64,000 bases of DNA from Guyparkeria sp016278265 (lineage in GTDB: Bacteria > Pseudomonadota > Gammaproteobacteria > Halothiobacillales > Halothiobacillaceae), in assembly GCF_044582145.1 (NCBI RefSeq), contig NZ_JBDODO010000005.1; one strand, 5' to 3'. The notes beneath the pieces are model-generated. The model did not search any database, had not been told where the DNA came from, and saw only the letters and a program-made list of their open reading frames with translations. Position numbers and translations under genes: made by a program. Below are positions 57,032 through 64,000 of this stretch, in pieces; the stretch's first letter is position 1; every line of letters starts with the position of its first letter.

Positions 57032-57297
57032 GCGAGGTATCGATCGCGCCCGACCCGCTCTTCCAGACGGTCCGCAAGGTGATCATCGATACGCTGGACC
57101 TGCCCGGGCCGGCACAACGCTTCACGCCGAATAGCGGCTTGTTCGGGGAGATACCCGAGCTCGACTCGATGGGCGTGGTGCTGCTGTTGACCGCGCTCGA
57201 GGATCGCTTCGACATCCACCTCTCCGATGATGAAATCGATGCCGAGTGGTTTGCGACCTTCGGTACGGTGACGGAATTCATCCGGGTGCGGACCTAA
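57028..57297 (+). CDS. acyl carrier protein, orphan
   Basis: An 89-residue four-helix carrier protein. The phosphopantetheine serine is S47 in ELDSMGVV, with FTPNSGLFGEIPE before it and ALEDRFDIHLSDDEIDAEWFATFGTVTEFI after it. It is not the FAS AcpP, whose motif is DSLD. No ketosynthase, transferase or phosphopantetheinyl transferase gene is nearby, so the acyl partner is unknown. The GTG start overlaps the serS stop, indicating coupled translation. A terminator at 57333-57363 follows. Confidence 0.85.
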   Translation: MSEVSIAPDPLFQTVRKVIIDTLDLPGPAQRFTPNSGLFGEIPELDSMGVVLLLTALEDRFDIHLSDDEIDAEWFATFGTVTEFIRVRT

Positions 57298-57332
57298 GAC
57301 CAAGACCTCCGCCGTCTGGAATGCCTACACGT

Positions 57333-57363
57333 AAAAAACCCGCCGAACGTTCGGCGGGTTTTT
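57333..57363. terminator. bidirectional terminator between the ACP and ferredoxin genes
   Basis: AAAAAACCCGCCGAACG/TTCGGCGGGTTTTT is a perfect stem with flanking A- and T-runs, so it can stop both converging transcripts. Confidence 0.9.
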
Positions 57364-57387
57364 GCTTGGTACGAGGCTCGGTCGAGC

Positions 57388-57636
57388 TTAGCTGCCGGTC
57401 AGTTGATGGTACTTGTCCATCAGCTGATCTTCGGTCTCTTTGTTTTCCGGGTCGGTGATGATGCAGTCGACCGGGCAAACCTCGACACACTGCGGCTCGT
57501 CGTAATGACCCACGCACTCGGTGCAGAGGTTGGGCGCGATCTCGTAGATCTCGTCACCCTGGGAAATGGCGCCGTTCGGGCATTCCGGCTCGCAGACATC
57601 ACAGTTGATGCATTCGTCGGTAATCAGCAGGGACAT
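57388..57636 (-). CDS. 2[4Fe-4S] ferredoxin, YfhL/Allochromatium type
   Basis: An 82-residue low-potential ferredoxin. The first cluster motif is C-I-N-C-D-V-C-E-P-E-C-P. The second has the characteristic insertion CTECVGHYDEPQCVEVCP, and a C-terminal helical extension ends KYHQLTGS, all marks of the Allochromatium vinosum/YfhL type. Electron partner unknown. The ATG at 57634-57636 has GGAGGAA upstream; a longer frame has no homology. The gene lies downstream of coaD, after 152 bp, on the same strand. Confidence 0.94.
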   Translation of the reverse strand: MSLLITDECINCDVCEPECPNGAISQGDEIYEIAPNLCTECVGHYDEPQCVEVCPVDCIITDPENKETEDQLMDKYHQLTGS

Positions 57637-57788
57637 GCGGATTCCTCCCCAAATATCTCGTCGGTAACTGGCGCACAGGATAACAGGTAAACCCGATTTT
57701 GGCGCGCTTGGCGACAAAATTCCACAGTGCGGTGATCGGTTATTTCCCGGCACGCCCCTAAGGCTGGAAATCGTGCCGACCCATGTGG

Positions 57789-58283
57789 CTATTTGCGCCG
57801 CGGTTCCTTGAGTGCCTGGACCACGGCAGGCGGGACGAAGTCGGTCACGTCACCTCCCAGTCGGGCCAACTCGCGCACGATGCTCGACGAGATGAATCCG
57901 AGGTCTTCGGCCGGGGAAAGGAATACGGTCTCGAGTTCGCTGTTCAGACGGCGATTGATGGCGGCAAGCTGGATTTCGTACTCGAAATCACTCACCGCGC
58001 GCAATCCCCGCACCAGGGCGGTGGCTCCCACCTCGGCGGCAAAGTCGACCAGCAGGCCATCGAACGAATCGACGCGAATGGTTCCGGTGTCATCGTCTAT
58101 CGCCTCTTCTGCCAGGGTCCGACGACGTTCCAGGGAAAAGAGGGTGTGCTTGCTCGAATCACCGGCCACGGCAACGACCACCTCGTCGAACAGGCGGGCG
58201 GCCCGTTGGGCGAGATCGACGTGACCATAGGTGATCGGATCGAACGTGCCCGGATAGACCGCGATGCGTTTCTTGCGTGTCAT
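57789..58283 (-). CDS. coaD: phosphopantetheine adenylyltransferase
   Basis: A 164-residue hexameric nucleotidyltransferase forming dephospho-CoA from 4'-phosphopantetheine. The T/HxGH signature is YPGTFDPITYGHVDL, with the substrate-binding VRGLRAVSDFEYEIQLAAINRRL and the ISSSIVRELA motif. Length equals E. coli CoaD. rsmD, its usual neighbour, is not here; a TauE-type exporter lies upstream. A role in supplying the nearby ACP is only through general CoA metabolism. Confidence 0.96.
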   Translation of the reverse strand: MTRKKRIAVYPGTFDPITYGHVDLAQRAARLFDEVVVAVAGDSSKHTLFSLERRRTLAEEAIDDDTGTIRVDSFDGLLVDFAAEVGATALVRGLRAVSDFEYEIQLAAINRRLNSELETVFLSPAEDLGFISSSIVRELARLGGDVTDFVPPAVVQALKEPRRK

Positions 58284-58346
58284 GCAGATGCCCCCGAAGG
58301 ACTGAGGTCGAAAGCGGATCGGGATCAGGCCCGGAACGGACCCATA

Positions 58347-59132
58347 TCAGGAAAGAATCATGTGAATGCCCAGGCCCACCAGCACAAAGGCGAAGATGCG
58401 TTTGAGTGTCCGAGCCGGCAATATCTGCGCGAGTTTGGCACCGATGGGGGCAAAAAGCACCGAGAACACCGCAATCCCCGCAACTGCCGGCAGGTAGACA
58501 TAGCCGGCCGTCATCTCGGGCAGCCCCTCGCTCGTCCAGCCGCTGACCACATACCCCGCCGCGCCGAACAAGGCAGTCGGCAGGGTCAGTGAGGCACTGG
58601 TGGCAATCGCGTTACGGGCGGTGATATTGCAGTAGAGGAAGAACGGTGTGGTCATCGCGCCGCCACCCATGCCCATGATCGAGGCGATTGCCCCGAAGGA
58701 GCTCGAGACCCCGGTGAGCGGGACGATGCCGGGAAGCTGCCGGCTGGCCGGCGGGGCCTTGCCGAAGGCCATCTGCAGGGCCACCGCGATCTCGAGCACC
58801 CCGAAGACGATCTTGAGCACGTTGCCGGGCAGGTAATGCGCCACCGTCGAGCCAAGAATGGCCCCGAGTGCCATCCCCGGTGCAAACCGTGCGAACACGC
58901 CCCAGAGCACGCCGCCGTGACGGTGATGGCTGTAGACGGAGGTGATCGAGGCAAACACGATCGCGGCCAGCGAGGTGCCGATCGCGATATGCACCAGATG
59001 GGGGCCGCTGATGCCGATGGTCGGAAAGATCATCAGCAGCACGGGGACCATGATCAGGCCGCCACCAATGCCGAGCAGGCCGGCAGCCACGCCTCCGACG
59101 ATCCCGAGGATGGCGAACAACAGGTATTCCAT
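58347..59132 (-). CDS. sulfite/sulfonate exporter TauE/SafE-family permease
   Basis: A 261-residue inner-membrane protein with about eight helices in two repeats. The duplicated family motif is visible as GLLGIGGGLIMVPVLL at the front and IMGMGGGAMTTPFFLY in the middle. Members move sulfite, sulfonates, sulfoacetate or other anions. In a presumed sulfur oxidiser, sulfite export is plausible but not shown. It lies between lpd and coaD and may be read from the pyruvate dehydrogenase operon. Confidence 0.85.
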   Translation of the reverse strand: MEYLLFAILGIVGGVAAGLLGIGGGLIMVPVLLMIFPTIGISGPHLVHIAIGTSLAAIVFASITSVYSHHRHGGVLWGVFARFAPGMALGAILGSTVAHYLPGNVLKIVFGVLEIAVALQMAFGKAPPASRQLPGIVPLTGVSSSFGAIASIMGMGGGAMTTPFFLYCNITARNAIATSASLTLPTALFGAAGYVVSGWTSEGLPEMTAGYVYLPAVAGIAVFSVLFAPIGAKLAQILPARTLKRIFAFVLVGLGIHMILS

Positions 59133-59159
59133 TCGCGTCCTCCCTTTGCCGGCGCCCGA

Positions 59160-60932
59160 TCAGCGTTTCTTGGGCGGCAATAGATCCGTGATCGTGCCTT
59201 CGGCCATCTCGGCGGCGAAGCCGAGCGTTTCCGAGAGGGTGGGGTGGGGGTGGATCGTCAGGCCAATATCGGCCATGTCGGCGCCCATCTCGATTGCCAG
59301 CATGGCTTCCGCAATCAGCTCACCCGCGTTGGGCCCGACGATACCGGCACCCAGCAGGCGATGGGTGTTCTTGCAGAACAGGGCCTTGGTAAGGCCCTCG
59401 TCGCGGCCAAGGCTCAGCGATCGGCCCGAGGCGGCCCAGGGGAAAGCGCCTTTCTCGTACTCGACACCCTCGGCCTTGAGCTCGTCCTCAGTCTTGCCGG
59501 CCCAGGCGACCTCCGGATCGGTGTAGGCCACGCTGGGAATCCCCATCGGCGTGAAGGCCGACGGCAGGCCGCAGATCACCTCGGCGGCGACCTTGCCTTC
59601 GTGTACCGCCTTGTGGGCCAGCATCGGCTGACCGACCACGTCACCGATCGCATGGATATGCTCGACGTTGGTCCGCATCCGCTCGTCGACGGCGATAAAG
59701 CCACGCTCATCCACCGATACGCCTGCCTTGTCCGCGTCGATCTTCTTGCCGTTCGGCGCGCGGCCGACGGCGACCAGAATGCGATCGAAAACAGCGGTTT
59801 CCGGGGTGTTTTTGCCCTCGAAGGTCACATGCAGGCCATCTTTCTTGGCCTCGACATTGGTCACCTTGGAGCCGAGGAAGATGTCTTGGTAGCGCTTCTT
59901 GAGGATCTTGAGCAGCGGACGGGTCAGGTCCTTGTCTGCCCCCGGGATGATGGTGTCGGCCAGCTCGACGATCGAGATGTCGGCACCGAGCGAATCGTAG
60001 ACCTGCGCCATTTCCAGACCGATGATGCCACCGCCGATAACGAGCATCTTGCCCGGCACTTCCTCGAGCTCGAGGGCGTCGGTGGAGTCCATCACGCGCG
60101 GGTCATCATGCGGAATAAACGGCAGCTTCACCGGCTGCGAACCGGCAGCGACGACGGCATTGTCAAAACGGATCAGAGTCTCTTTACCATCGTCGTCGGT
60201 GACCGCCACGTGGTGCGGATCGACGAAGCGGCCGTAGCCGCGCACGATCTGCACCTTGCGCTGCTTGGCCAGGGCCTCGAGACCGCCGGTGAGCTTCTTG
60301 ATCGTCTGGTCCTTGAAGCCGCGCAGCTTGTCGAGATCGATCTTCGGCTCGGCGAAGGTCACGCCATGCGCGCCCATCGAGCGGGTCTCGTTGAGGACCT
60401 CGGAGACGTGCAGCAACGCCTTGGACGGGATGCAGCCGACATTTAGGCAAACGCCGCCGATGACCGGGTAACGCTCGATCAGCACGACCCTCTTGCCGAG
60501 ATCCGCGGCGCGGAACGCGGCGGTGTAGCCGCCCGGGCCGGAACCGAGCACGCAAATGTCGCACTCGACGTCCGCCTTGGCCTCGGTTTCCTTGGCAGCG
60601 GCCGGCGCACCTGCCTTTTCCTCTTTGGTCGGGGCGGGGGATTGCTCGGCCGGGGTATCGTCCTTGTCGTCCTTGTCCTCCGTGCCCCCGCTCGCGGCGG
60701 GCTCGTACTTGGCGATCGGCGTGCCGGTGCTGACCTTGTCGCCCACGCCGACGAGCATTTCGGTGATCTTGCCGGCCGCGGGGGCGGGGATCTCCATGGT
60801 CGCCTTGTCGGTTTCCAGGGTGATCAGCGAGTCTTCGGCCTCGACCGCGTCGCCGGCCTCGACCAGCACCTCGATGATCTCGACTTCGTCAGCATTGCCG
60901 ATGTCGGGCAGGTTGATGGTTTCGATGGTCAT
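59160..60932 (-). CDS. lpdA: dihydrolipoyl dehydrogenase with N-terminal lipoyl domain (E3)
   Basis: A 590-residue E3. A lipoyl domain (about 1-80, lipoyl K43 in ETDKATMEIP) and a Pro/Glu/Lys linker to about 120 precede the FAD enzyme. The redox disulfide is C161-L-N-V-G-C166. The NAD-binding GGGIIGLEMAQVY is present, and the catalytic His-Glu pair is in IHPHPTLSETLGF. Lipoylated E3 is typical of some gammaproteobacterial and Gram-positive PDH complexes. AAGGAG for this gene overlaps the aceF stop codon. Last pdh gene of the operon. Confidence 0.96.
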   Translation of the reverse strand: MTIETINLPDIGNADEVEIIEVLVEAGDAVEAEDSLITLETDKATMEIPAPAAGKITEMLVGVGDKVSTGTPIAKYEPAASGGTEDKDDKDDTPAEQSPAPTKEEKAGAPAAAKETEAKADVECDICVLGSGPGGYTAAFRAADLGKRVVLIERYPVIGGVCLNVGCIPSKALLHVSEVLNETRSMGAHGVTFAEPKIDLDKLRGFKDQTIKKLTGGLEALAKQRKVQIVRGYGRFVDPHHVAVTDDDGKETLIRFDNAVVAAGSQPVKLPFIPHDDPRVMDSTDALELEEVPGKMLVIGGGIIGLEMAQVYDSLGADISIVELADTIIPGADKDLTRPLLKILKKRYQDIFLGSKVTNVEAKKDGLHVTFEGKNTPETAVFDRILVAVGRAPNGKKIDADKAGVSVDERGFIAVDERMRTNVEHIHAIGDVVGQPMLAHKAVHEGKVAAEVICGLPSAFTPMGIPSVAYTDPEVAWAGKTEDELKAEGVEYEKGAFPWAASGRSLSLGRDEGLTKALFCKNTHRLLGAGIVGPNAGELIAEAMLAIEMGADMADIGLTIHPHPTLSETLGFAAEMAEGTITDLLPPKKR

Positions 60933-60942
60933 CCGGCGCTCC

Positions 60943-62274
60943 TTACAGCATCAGTTCGCGAAGATCGGTGAGCGTGCGCGAGAGCGTGGTCATGAACCGC
61001 GCACCCTCGGCGCCATCGATGACGCGGTGATCGTAGGACAGCGCCAGCGGCAGCATCAGGCGCGGCACGAATTCCGAGCCGTTCCAGACCGGCTGCATGC
61101 TCGCCTTGGAAACGCCCAGGATGCCCACCTCCGGACCGTTGACGATCGGCGTGAACTGGGTGCCGCCAATGCCTCCGAGACTGGAGACCGAGAACGTACC
61201 GCCGGAGAGATCCGCGCCAGTCAGCTTGCCGTTGCGGGCGCGTTCCGAAATGGCCATCAGTTCCTCGGAGAGTTCGAAGATGCCCTTCTGATCGACGTCG
61301 CGCACGACCGGTACCAGCAGGCCGTTGGGGGTATCGACCGCCACGCCCAAGTTGATGTACTTCTTGACGATCAGGTTCTCGCCGTCCGGGGCGAGCGAGG
61401 CGTTCATGTGCGGGAACTCGCGCAAGACGTGCGCCAGCGCCTTGAGCACGAACACCAGGGGAGTCATCTTGATGCCGGCCTTTTCGGCGCGCGGTTTCAA
61501 TGACTTGCGGAAGTCCTCGAGTTCGGTGATGTCGGTCTCGTCGAACTGTGTGACGTGCGGGATATTGAGCCAGGCCGTCGACAGATGCTTGCCGGAAAGC
61601 TTCTTGATGCGCGAGAGCGGCTTTTCCTCGATCTCGCCGAACTGGGAGAAGTCGATTTCCGGCAGCGGCGGGATGCCCGCCCCGCTAGCAGCGCCGCCCT
61701 TGGCCACGCCTTCCATGACCGTCTTGATCGCGCCTTCGACGTCTTCCTGACGGATACGGCCCTTGGGACCGGTGCCAGTGACATTGGCCAGGTCCACGCC
61801 CAGTTTTCGGGCGAAAACACGCACCGATGGACTGGCGTGGAAGGCCGCACCGGCGCTCTGGCGATTGACGGGCGCGGGCGTCTGCGGGGCCTGGGCTGCG
61901 GGCTCAGCGGGCTTCTCGGCAGCCGGTGCCGACTTCTCGGTCTCGACCGGTTTCTCGTCCGGCGTTGCCTCGGCTGGCTCTTCCTTGGCCGACTCGTTCT
62001 GACTTGACGGCGTTGCGGCGTCTTCCCCGGAATCTTCCTCGGCCTCGATTTCGGCGATCAGATCTCCCTGTTTCAGGGCGTCGTCCACCTTGACCAGCAC
62101 CTTCTTGATCTCGCCCGCGTAGGGGGACGGGATCTCCATCGTGGCCTTGTCGGACTCCAGCGTGATCAGCGAGTCTTCCTTTTCCACCCGGTCGCCGGGC
62201 GAGATCAGCACCTCGATAACCGGGGTGTTGTCGTAATTGCCGATATCGGGGAGGGTGATCGACTTGATGGCCAT
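60943..62274 (-). CDS. aceF: dihydrolipoyllysine acetyltransferase, PDH E2
   Basis: A 443-residue E2. One lipoyl domain (about 1-78, K43 in ESDKATMEIP), an Ala/Pro/Glu linker, a peripheral-subunit-binding domain (about 148-185, VRVFARKLGVDLANVTGTGPKGRI in outline) and the catalytic acetyltransferase domain. The active-site His is H416 in SYDHRVIDG, with D420. It carries a single lipoyl domain, unlike the three of E. coli; E3 carries another. Start ATG 62272-62274. A 31-nt inverted repeat lies in the aceE-aceF gap. Confidence 0.96.
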   Translation of the reverse strand: MAIKSITLPDIGNYDNTPVIEVLISPGDRVEKEDSLITLESDKATMEIPSPYAGEIKKVLVKVDDALKQGDLIAEIEAEEDSGEDAATPSSQNESAKEEPAEATPDEKPVETEKSAPAAEKPAEPAAQAPQTPAPVNRQSAGAAFHASPSVRVFARKLGVDLANVTGTGPKGRIRQEDVEGAIKTVMEGVAKGGAASGAGIPPLPEIDFSQFGEIEEKPLSRIKKLSGKHLSTAWLNIPHVTQFDETDITELEDFRKSLKPRAEKAGIKMTPLVFVLKALAHVLREFPHMNASLAPDGENLIVKKYINLGVAVDTPNGLLVPVVRDVDQKGIFELSEELMAISERARNGKLTGADLSGGTFSVSSLGGIGGTQFTPIVNGPEVGILGVSKASMQPVWNGSEFVPRLMLPLALSYDHRVIDGAEGARFMTTLSRTLTDLRELML

Positions 62275-62344
62275 CAGCCTGTCTCCATGAAAGGTTGCAT
62301 GCGCGTCCGCGTCTGTTTGCGGGCGTCGGATCGAATGGGGCCGG

Positions 62345-62375
62345 TGCCCCGCGTCATGTCGACATGAGCGGGGCA
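62345..62375 (-). promoter_or_regulatory. large inverted repeat between aceE and aceF
   Basis: TGCCCCGC-(G)-TCATGTC and GACATGA-GCGGGGCA form a near-perfect 31-nt palindrome with one bulged base. It lies 14 nt after the aceE stop and has no T-run downstream, so an mRNA-stability or processing hairpin that sets the E1:E2 ratio is more likely than a terminator. Confidence 0.6.
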
Positions 62376-62388
62376 GGGGCGGTAGGTC

Positions 62389-64000
62389 TTAGCGCTCGAT
62401 CGGCGGGCCGCAGTCCGGATCGATGTCGTATTTCTTGATCGCCTCGGTGACCTTGGTGGCCGGGATGGTGCCTTCGTCGGCCAGGGCCTTGAGCGCGGCG
62501 ACCACGATGTGGGCCGCATCGACCTCGAAGAAACGACGCAGTGCCGCGCGGGTATCGGAACGGCCGTAGCCGTCGGTGCCCAGGACGGTGAACGAATTCG
62601 GCACGAATCGACGGATCTGATCCGGATAGGCCTGGATGTAGTCGGTCGCCGCGATGACCGGGGCGTTGCGTTCCTCGAGGGCCGTGGTGATGTACGGCGT
62701 CTTGGGCTTGGCGTCCGGGTGCAGGCGGTTGTGACGCTCGCAGGCCTGACCTTCGCGGGCCAGCTCGGTGAAACTGGTTGCCGACCAGACATCGGCGGCC
62801 ACCTTCCACTCATCCTCGAGCATCACGGCGGCGGCCTCGGCCTCACGCAGGATGCTGCCAGAACCCATCAGCTGGACACGGCTCTTGAGCTTTTTCTTGC
62901 TCTCGCGCAGGCGGTAGGCACCCTTGAGAACCCCTTCCTCGATACCCTCGGGCATCGCCGGGTGCGAGTAGTTCTCGTTCATCGCGGTGATGTAGTAGTA
63001 GCAATCCTGCTTTTCCTCGACCATCGCCTGCAGGCCATCACGGATGATGATCGCCATCTCGTAGCCGTAGGTCGGATCGAAGACGCGGCAGCTGGGCACG
63101 ACCGAGAACATCATGATGTTGTGGCCGTCGTTGTGCTGCAGACCCTCGCCCTCGAGCGTGGTCCGGCCGGCAGTCGCCCCAATCAAGAAGCCACGCGCCC
63201 GGATGTCACCCGCCAGCCAGGCCAGATCACCCACGCGCTGGTAGCCGAACATCGAGTAGTAGATGTAGAACGGCACCATCGCCTCGCCGTAGTTGGCGTA
63301 GGCGGTCGCCGCAGCGAGCCACGAGGACATCGAGCCCGCCTCGTTGATGCCTTCCTGCAGCACCTGGCCGTTGGCCGCCTGCTTGTACCAGGCCACCTGG
63401 TCGGAATCGACCGGCTCGTAGAGCTGACCGGCGGGGTCGTAGATACCCACCTGGCGGAACAACCCCTCGAGACCGAAGGTGCGGGCCTCGTCTGGGATGA
63501 TCGGCACGACGCGCTTGCCGAGCTTCTTGTCGCGCAGGATCATCGCCAGGATGCGACCGAAGAGCATGGTCGAGGACATCTCGCGCTCGCCGGTGCCCTT
63601 GAGGATCATGTCGAAGGCCTTGAGCTCCGGTGCCGGGATGGACTCGGCGCGGTCGACGCGGGAGGGCAGGTAGCCGCCCAGCTCCTTGCGCCGCTCGTTC
63701 ATGTACTTGATCAGCTCGTGGCTGTCGTCCGGCTTGTAGAACGGCACGTTCTTTTCGAGCTGCTCGTCGGAGATCGGCAGGCCGAAACGGTCGCGAAAGT
63801 ACTTCAGCCCGTCGTTGTCCAACTTCTTCTGCTGGTGGGCTGTCATCGCGCCTTCGCCGAACGGGCCCATGCCGTAACCCTTGATGGTCTTGGCGATGAT
63901 GACGGTCGGCTTGCCCTTGCAGTCGTTAGCCGCCTTGTAGGCCGCGTACATCTTGCGCGGGCTGTGGCCACCACGGGTGAGCGAGAAGATCTCGTCGTCG
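62389..64000 (-). CDS. aceE: pyruvate dehydrogenase E1, homodimeric type, C-terminal part
   Basis: The frame is open through the right edge; about 536 C-terminal residues of the usual ~890 are visible. The first residues (DDEIFSLTRGGHSPRKMYAAYKAAND) match AceE. They are followed by TIKGYGMGPFGEGAMTAHQQKK and IPDEARTFGLEGLFRQVGIYDP. The C-terminal transketolase-like domain has GYEMAIIIRDGLQAM and SFTVLGTDGYGRSDTRAALRRFFEVD. It decarboxylates pyruvate with thiamine diphosphate and acetylates E2. The operon continues into aceF. Confidence 0.95.
   Translation of the reverse strand, partial: DDEIFSLTRGGHSPRKMYAAYKAANDCKGKPTVIIAKTIKGYGMGPFGEGAMTAHQQKKLDNDGLKYFRDRFGLPISDEQLEKNVPFYKPDDSHELIKYMNERRKELGGYLPSRVDRAESIPAPELKAFDMILKGTGEREMSSTMLFGRILAMILRDKKLGKRVVPIIPDEARTFGLEGLFRQVGIYDPAGQLYEPVDSDQVAWYKQAANGQVLQEGINEAGSMSSWLAAATAYANYGEAMVPFYIYYSMFGYQRVGDLAWLAGDIRARGFLIGATAGRTTLEGEGLQHNDGHNIMMFSVVPSCRVFDPTYGYEMAIIIRDGLQAMVEEKQDCYYYITAMNENYSHPAMPEGIEEGVLKGAYRLRESKKKLKSRVQLMGSGSILREAEAAAVMLEDEWKVAADVWSATSFTELAREGQACERHNRLHPDAKPKTPYITTALEERNAPVIAATDYIQAYPDQIRRFVPNSFTVLGTDGYGRSDTRAALRRFFEVDAAHIVVAALKALADEGTIPATKVTEAIKKYDIDPDCGPPIER

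Overview
The window looks like the chromosome of a GC-rich gammaproteobacterium, probably halophilic or salt-tolerant and plausibly near the Halothiobacillaceae/Ectothiorhodospiraceae-type sulfur oxidisers. That placement is inference from gene content and order: petABC-sspA-sspB, prlC, ettA, E. coli-type LexA, carAB-greA-serS, AceE/AceF/Lpd with a lipoyl domain on E3, a BCCT osmolyte carrier and acidic proteins. Almost all of it is dense core genome. I see no prophage, CRISPR array or complete insertion sequence; the only mobile-looking item is a 166-bp MITE-like segment at 47363-47528.

Layout. 1-5700: end of an outer-membrane porin, a cNMP/CBS/nucleotidyltransferase regulator paired with a DEDD exonuclease, and a convergent UspA-BCCT osmolyte unit. 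6010-9846: a leftward, translationally overlapping prlC, AI-2E-type permease and TrmB-like methyltransferase set. 10031-14281: an RND efflux pair whose adaptor gene carries a frameshift. 14334-16712: metG followed by two initiator tRNA genes, each with its own promoter and terminator. 16904-18978: a degenerate heptosyltransferase-like gene coupled to murB. 19187-22569: a VWA-domain membrane protein with an acidic coiled-coil membrane partner of unknown function. 22724-26129: ettA, an HDOD protein and an M48 lipoprotein protease. 26146-29242: an SOS mutagenesis locus (imuA, lexA, divergent imuB) around a LexA box.

29247-31430: an LplT-like MFS protein and a Nif3-family protein. 31705-36111: cytochrome bc1 (petABC), sspA, sspB and convergent msrB. 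36325-41433: ftsK, lolA, rarA and a convergent ogt. 41450-45806: a second, HAE1-type RND pump with its adaptor, preceded by a perfect operator-like palindrome. 46023-49699: a HIT protein, rsgA, mgtE and orn. 49777-57297: dapB, carA, carB, greA, serS and an orphan acyl carrier protein, with several 4-nt stop/start overlaps. 57388-64000: on the minus strand a ferredoxin, coaD, a TauE-type exporter, and the pyruvate dehydrogenase genes lpd, aceF and aceE, the last cut by the window end.

The best candidates for under-described biology are the VWA/acidic coiled-coil pair, the split SOS mutagenesis locus, the MITE-like element in the rsgA-mgtE gap, the efflux-promoter palindrome and the frameshifted adaptor. 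I could not confirm a completely new system from sequence reading alone.
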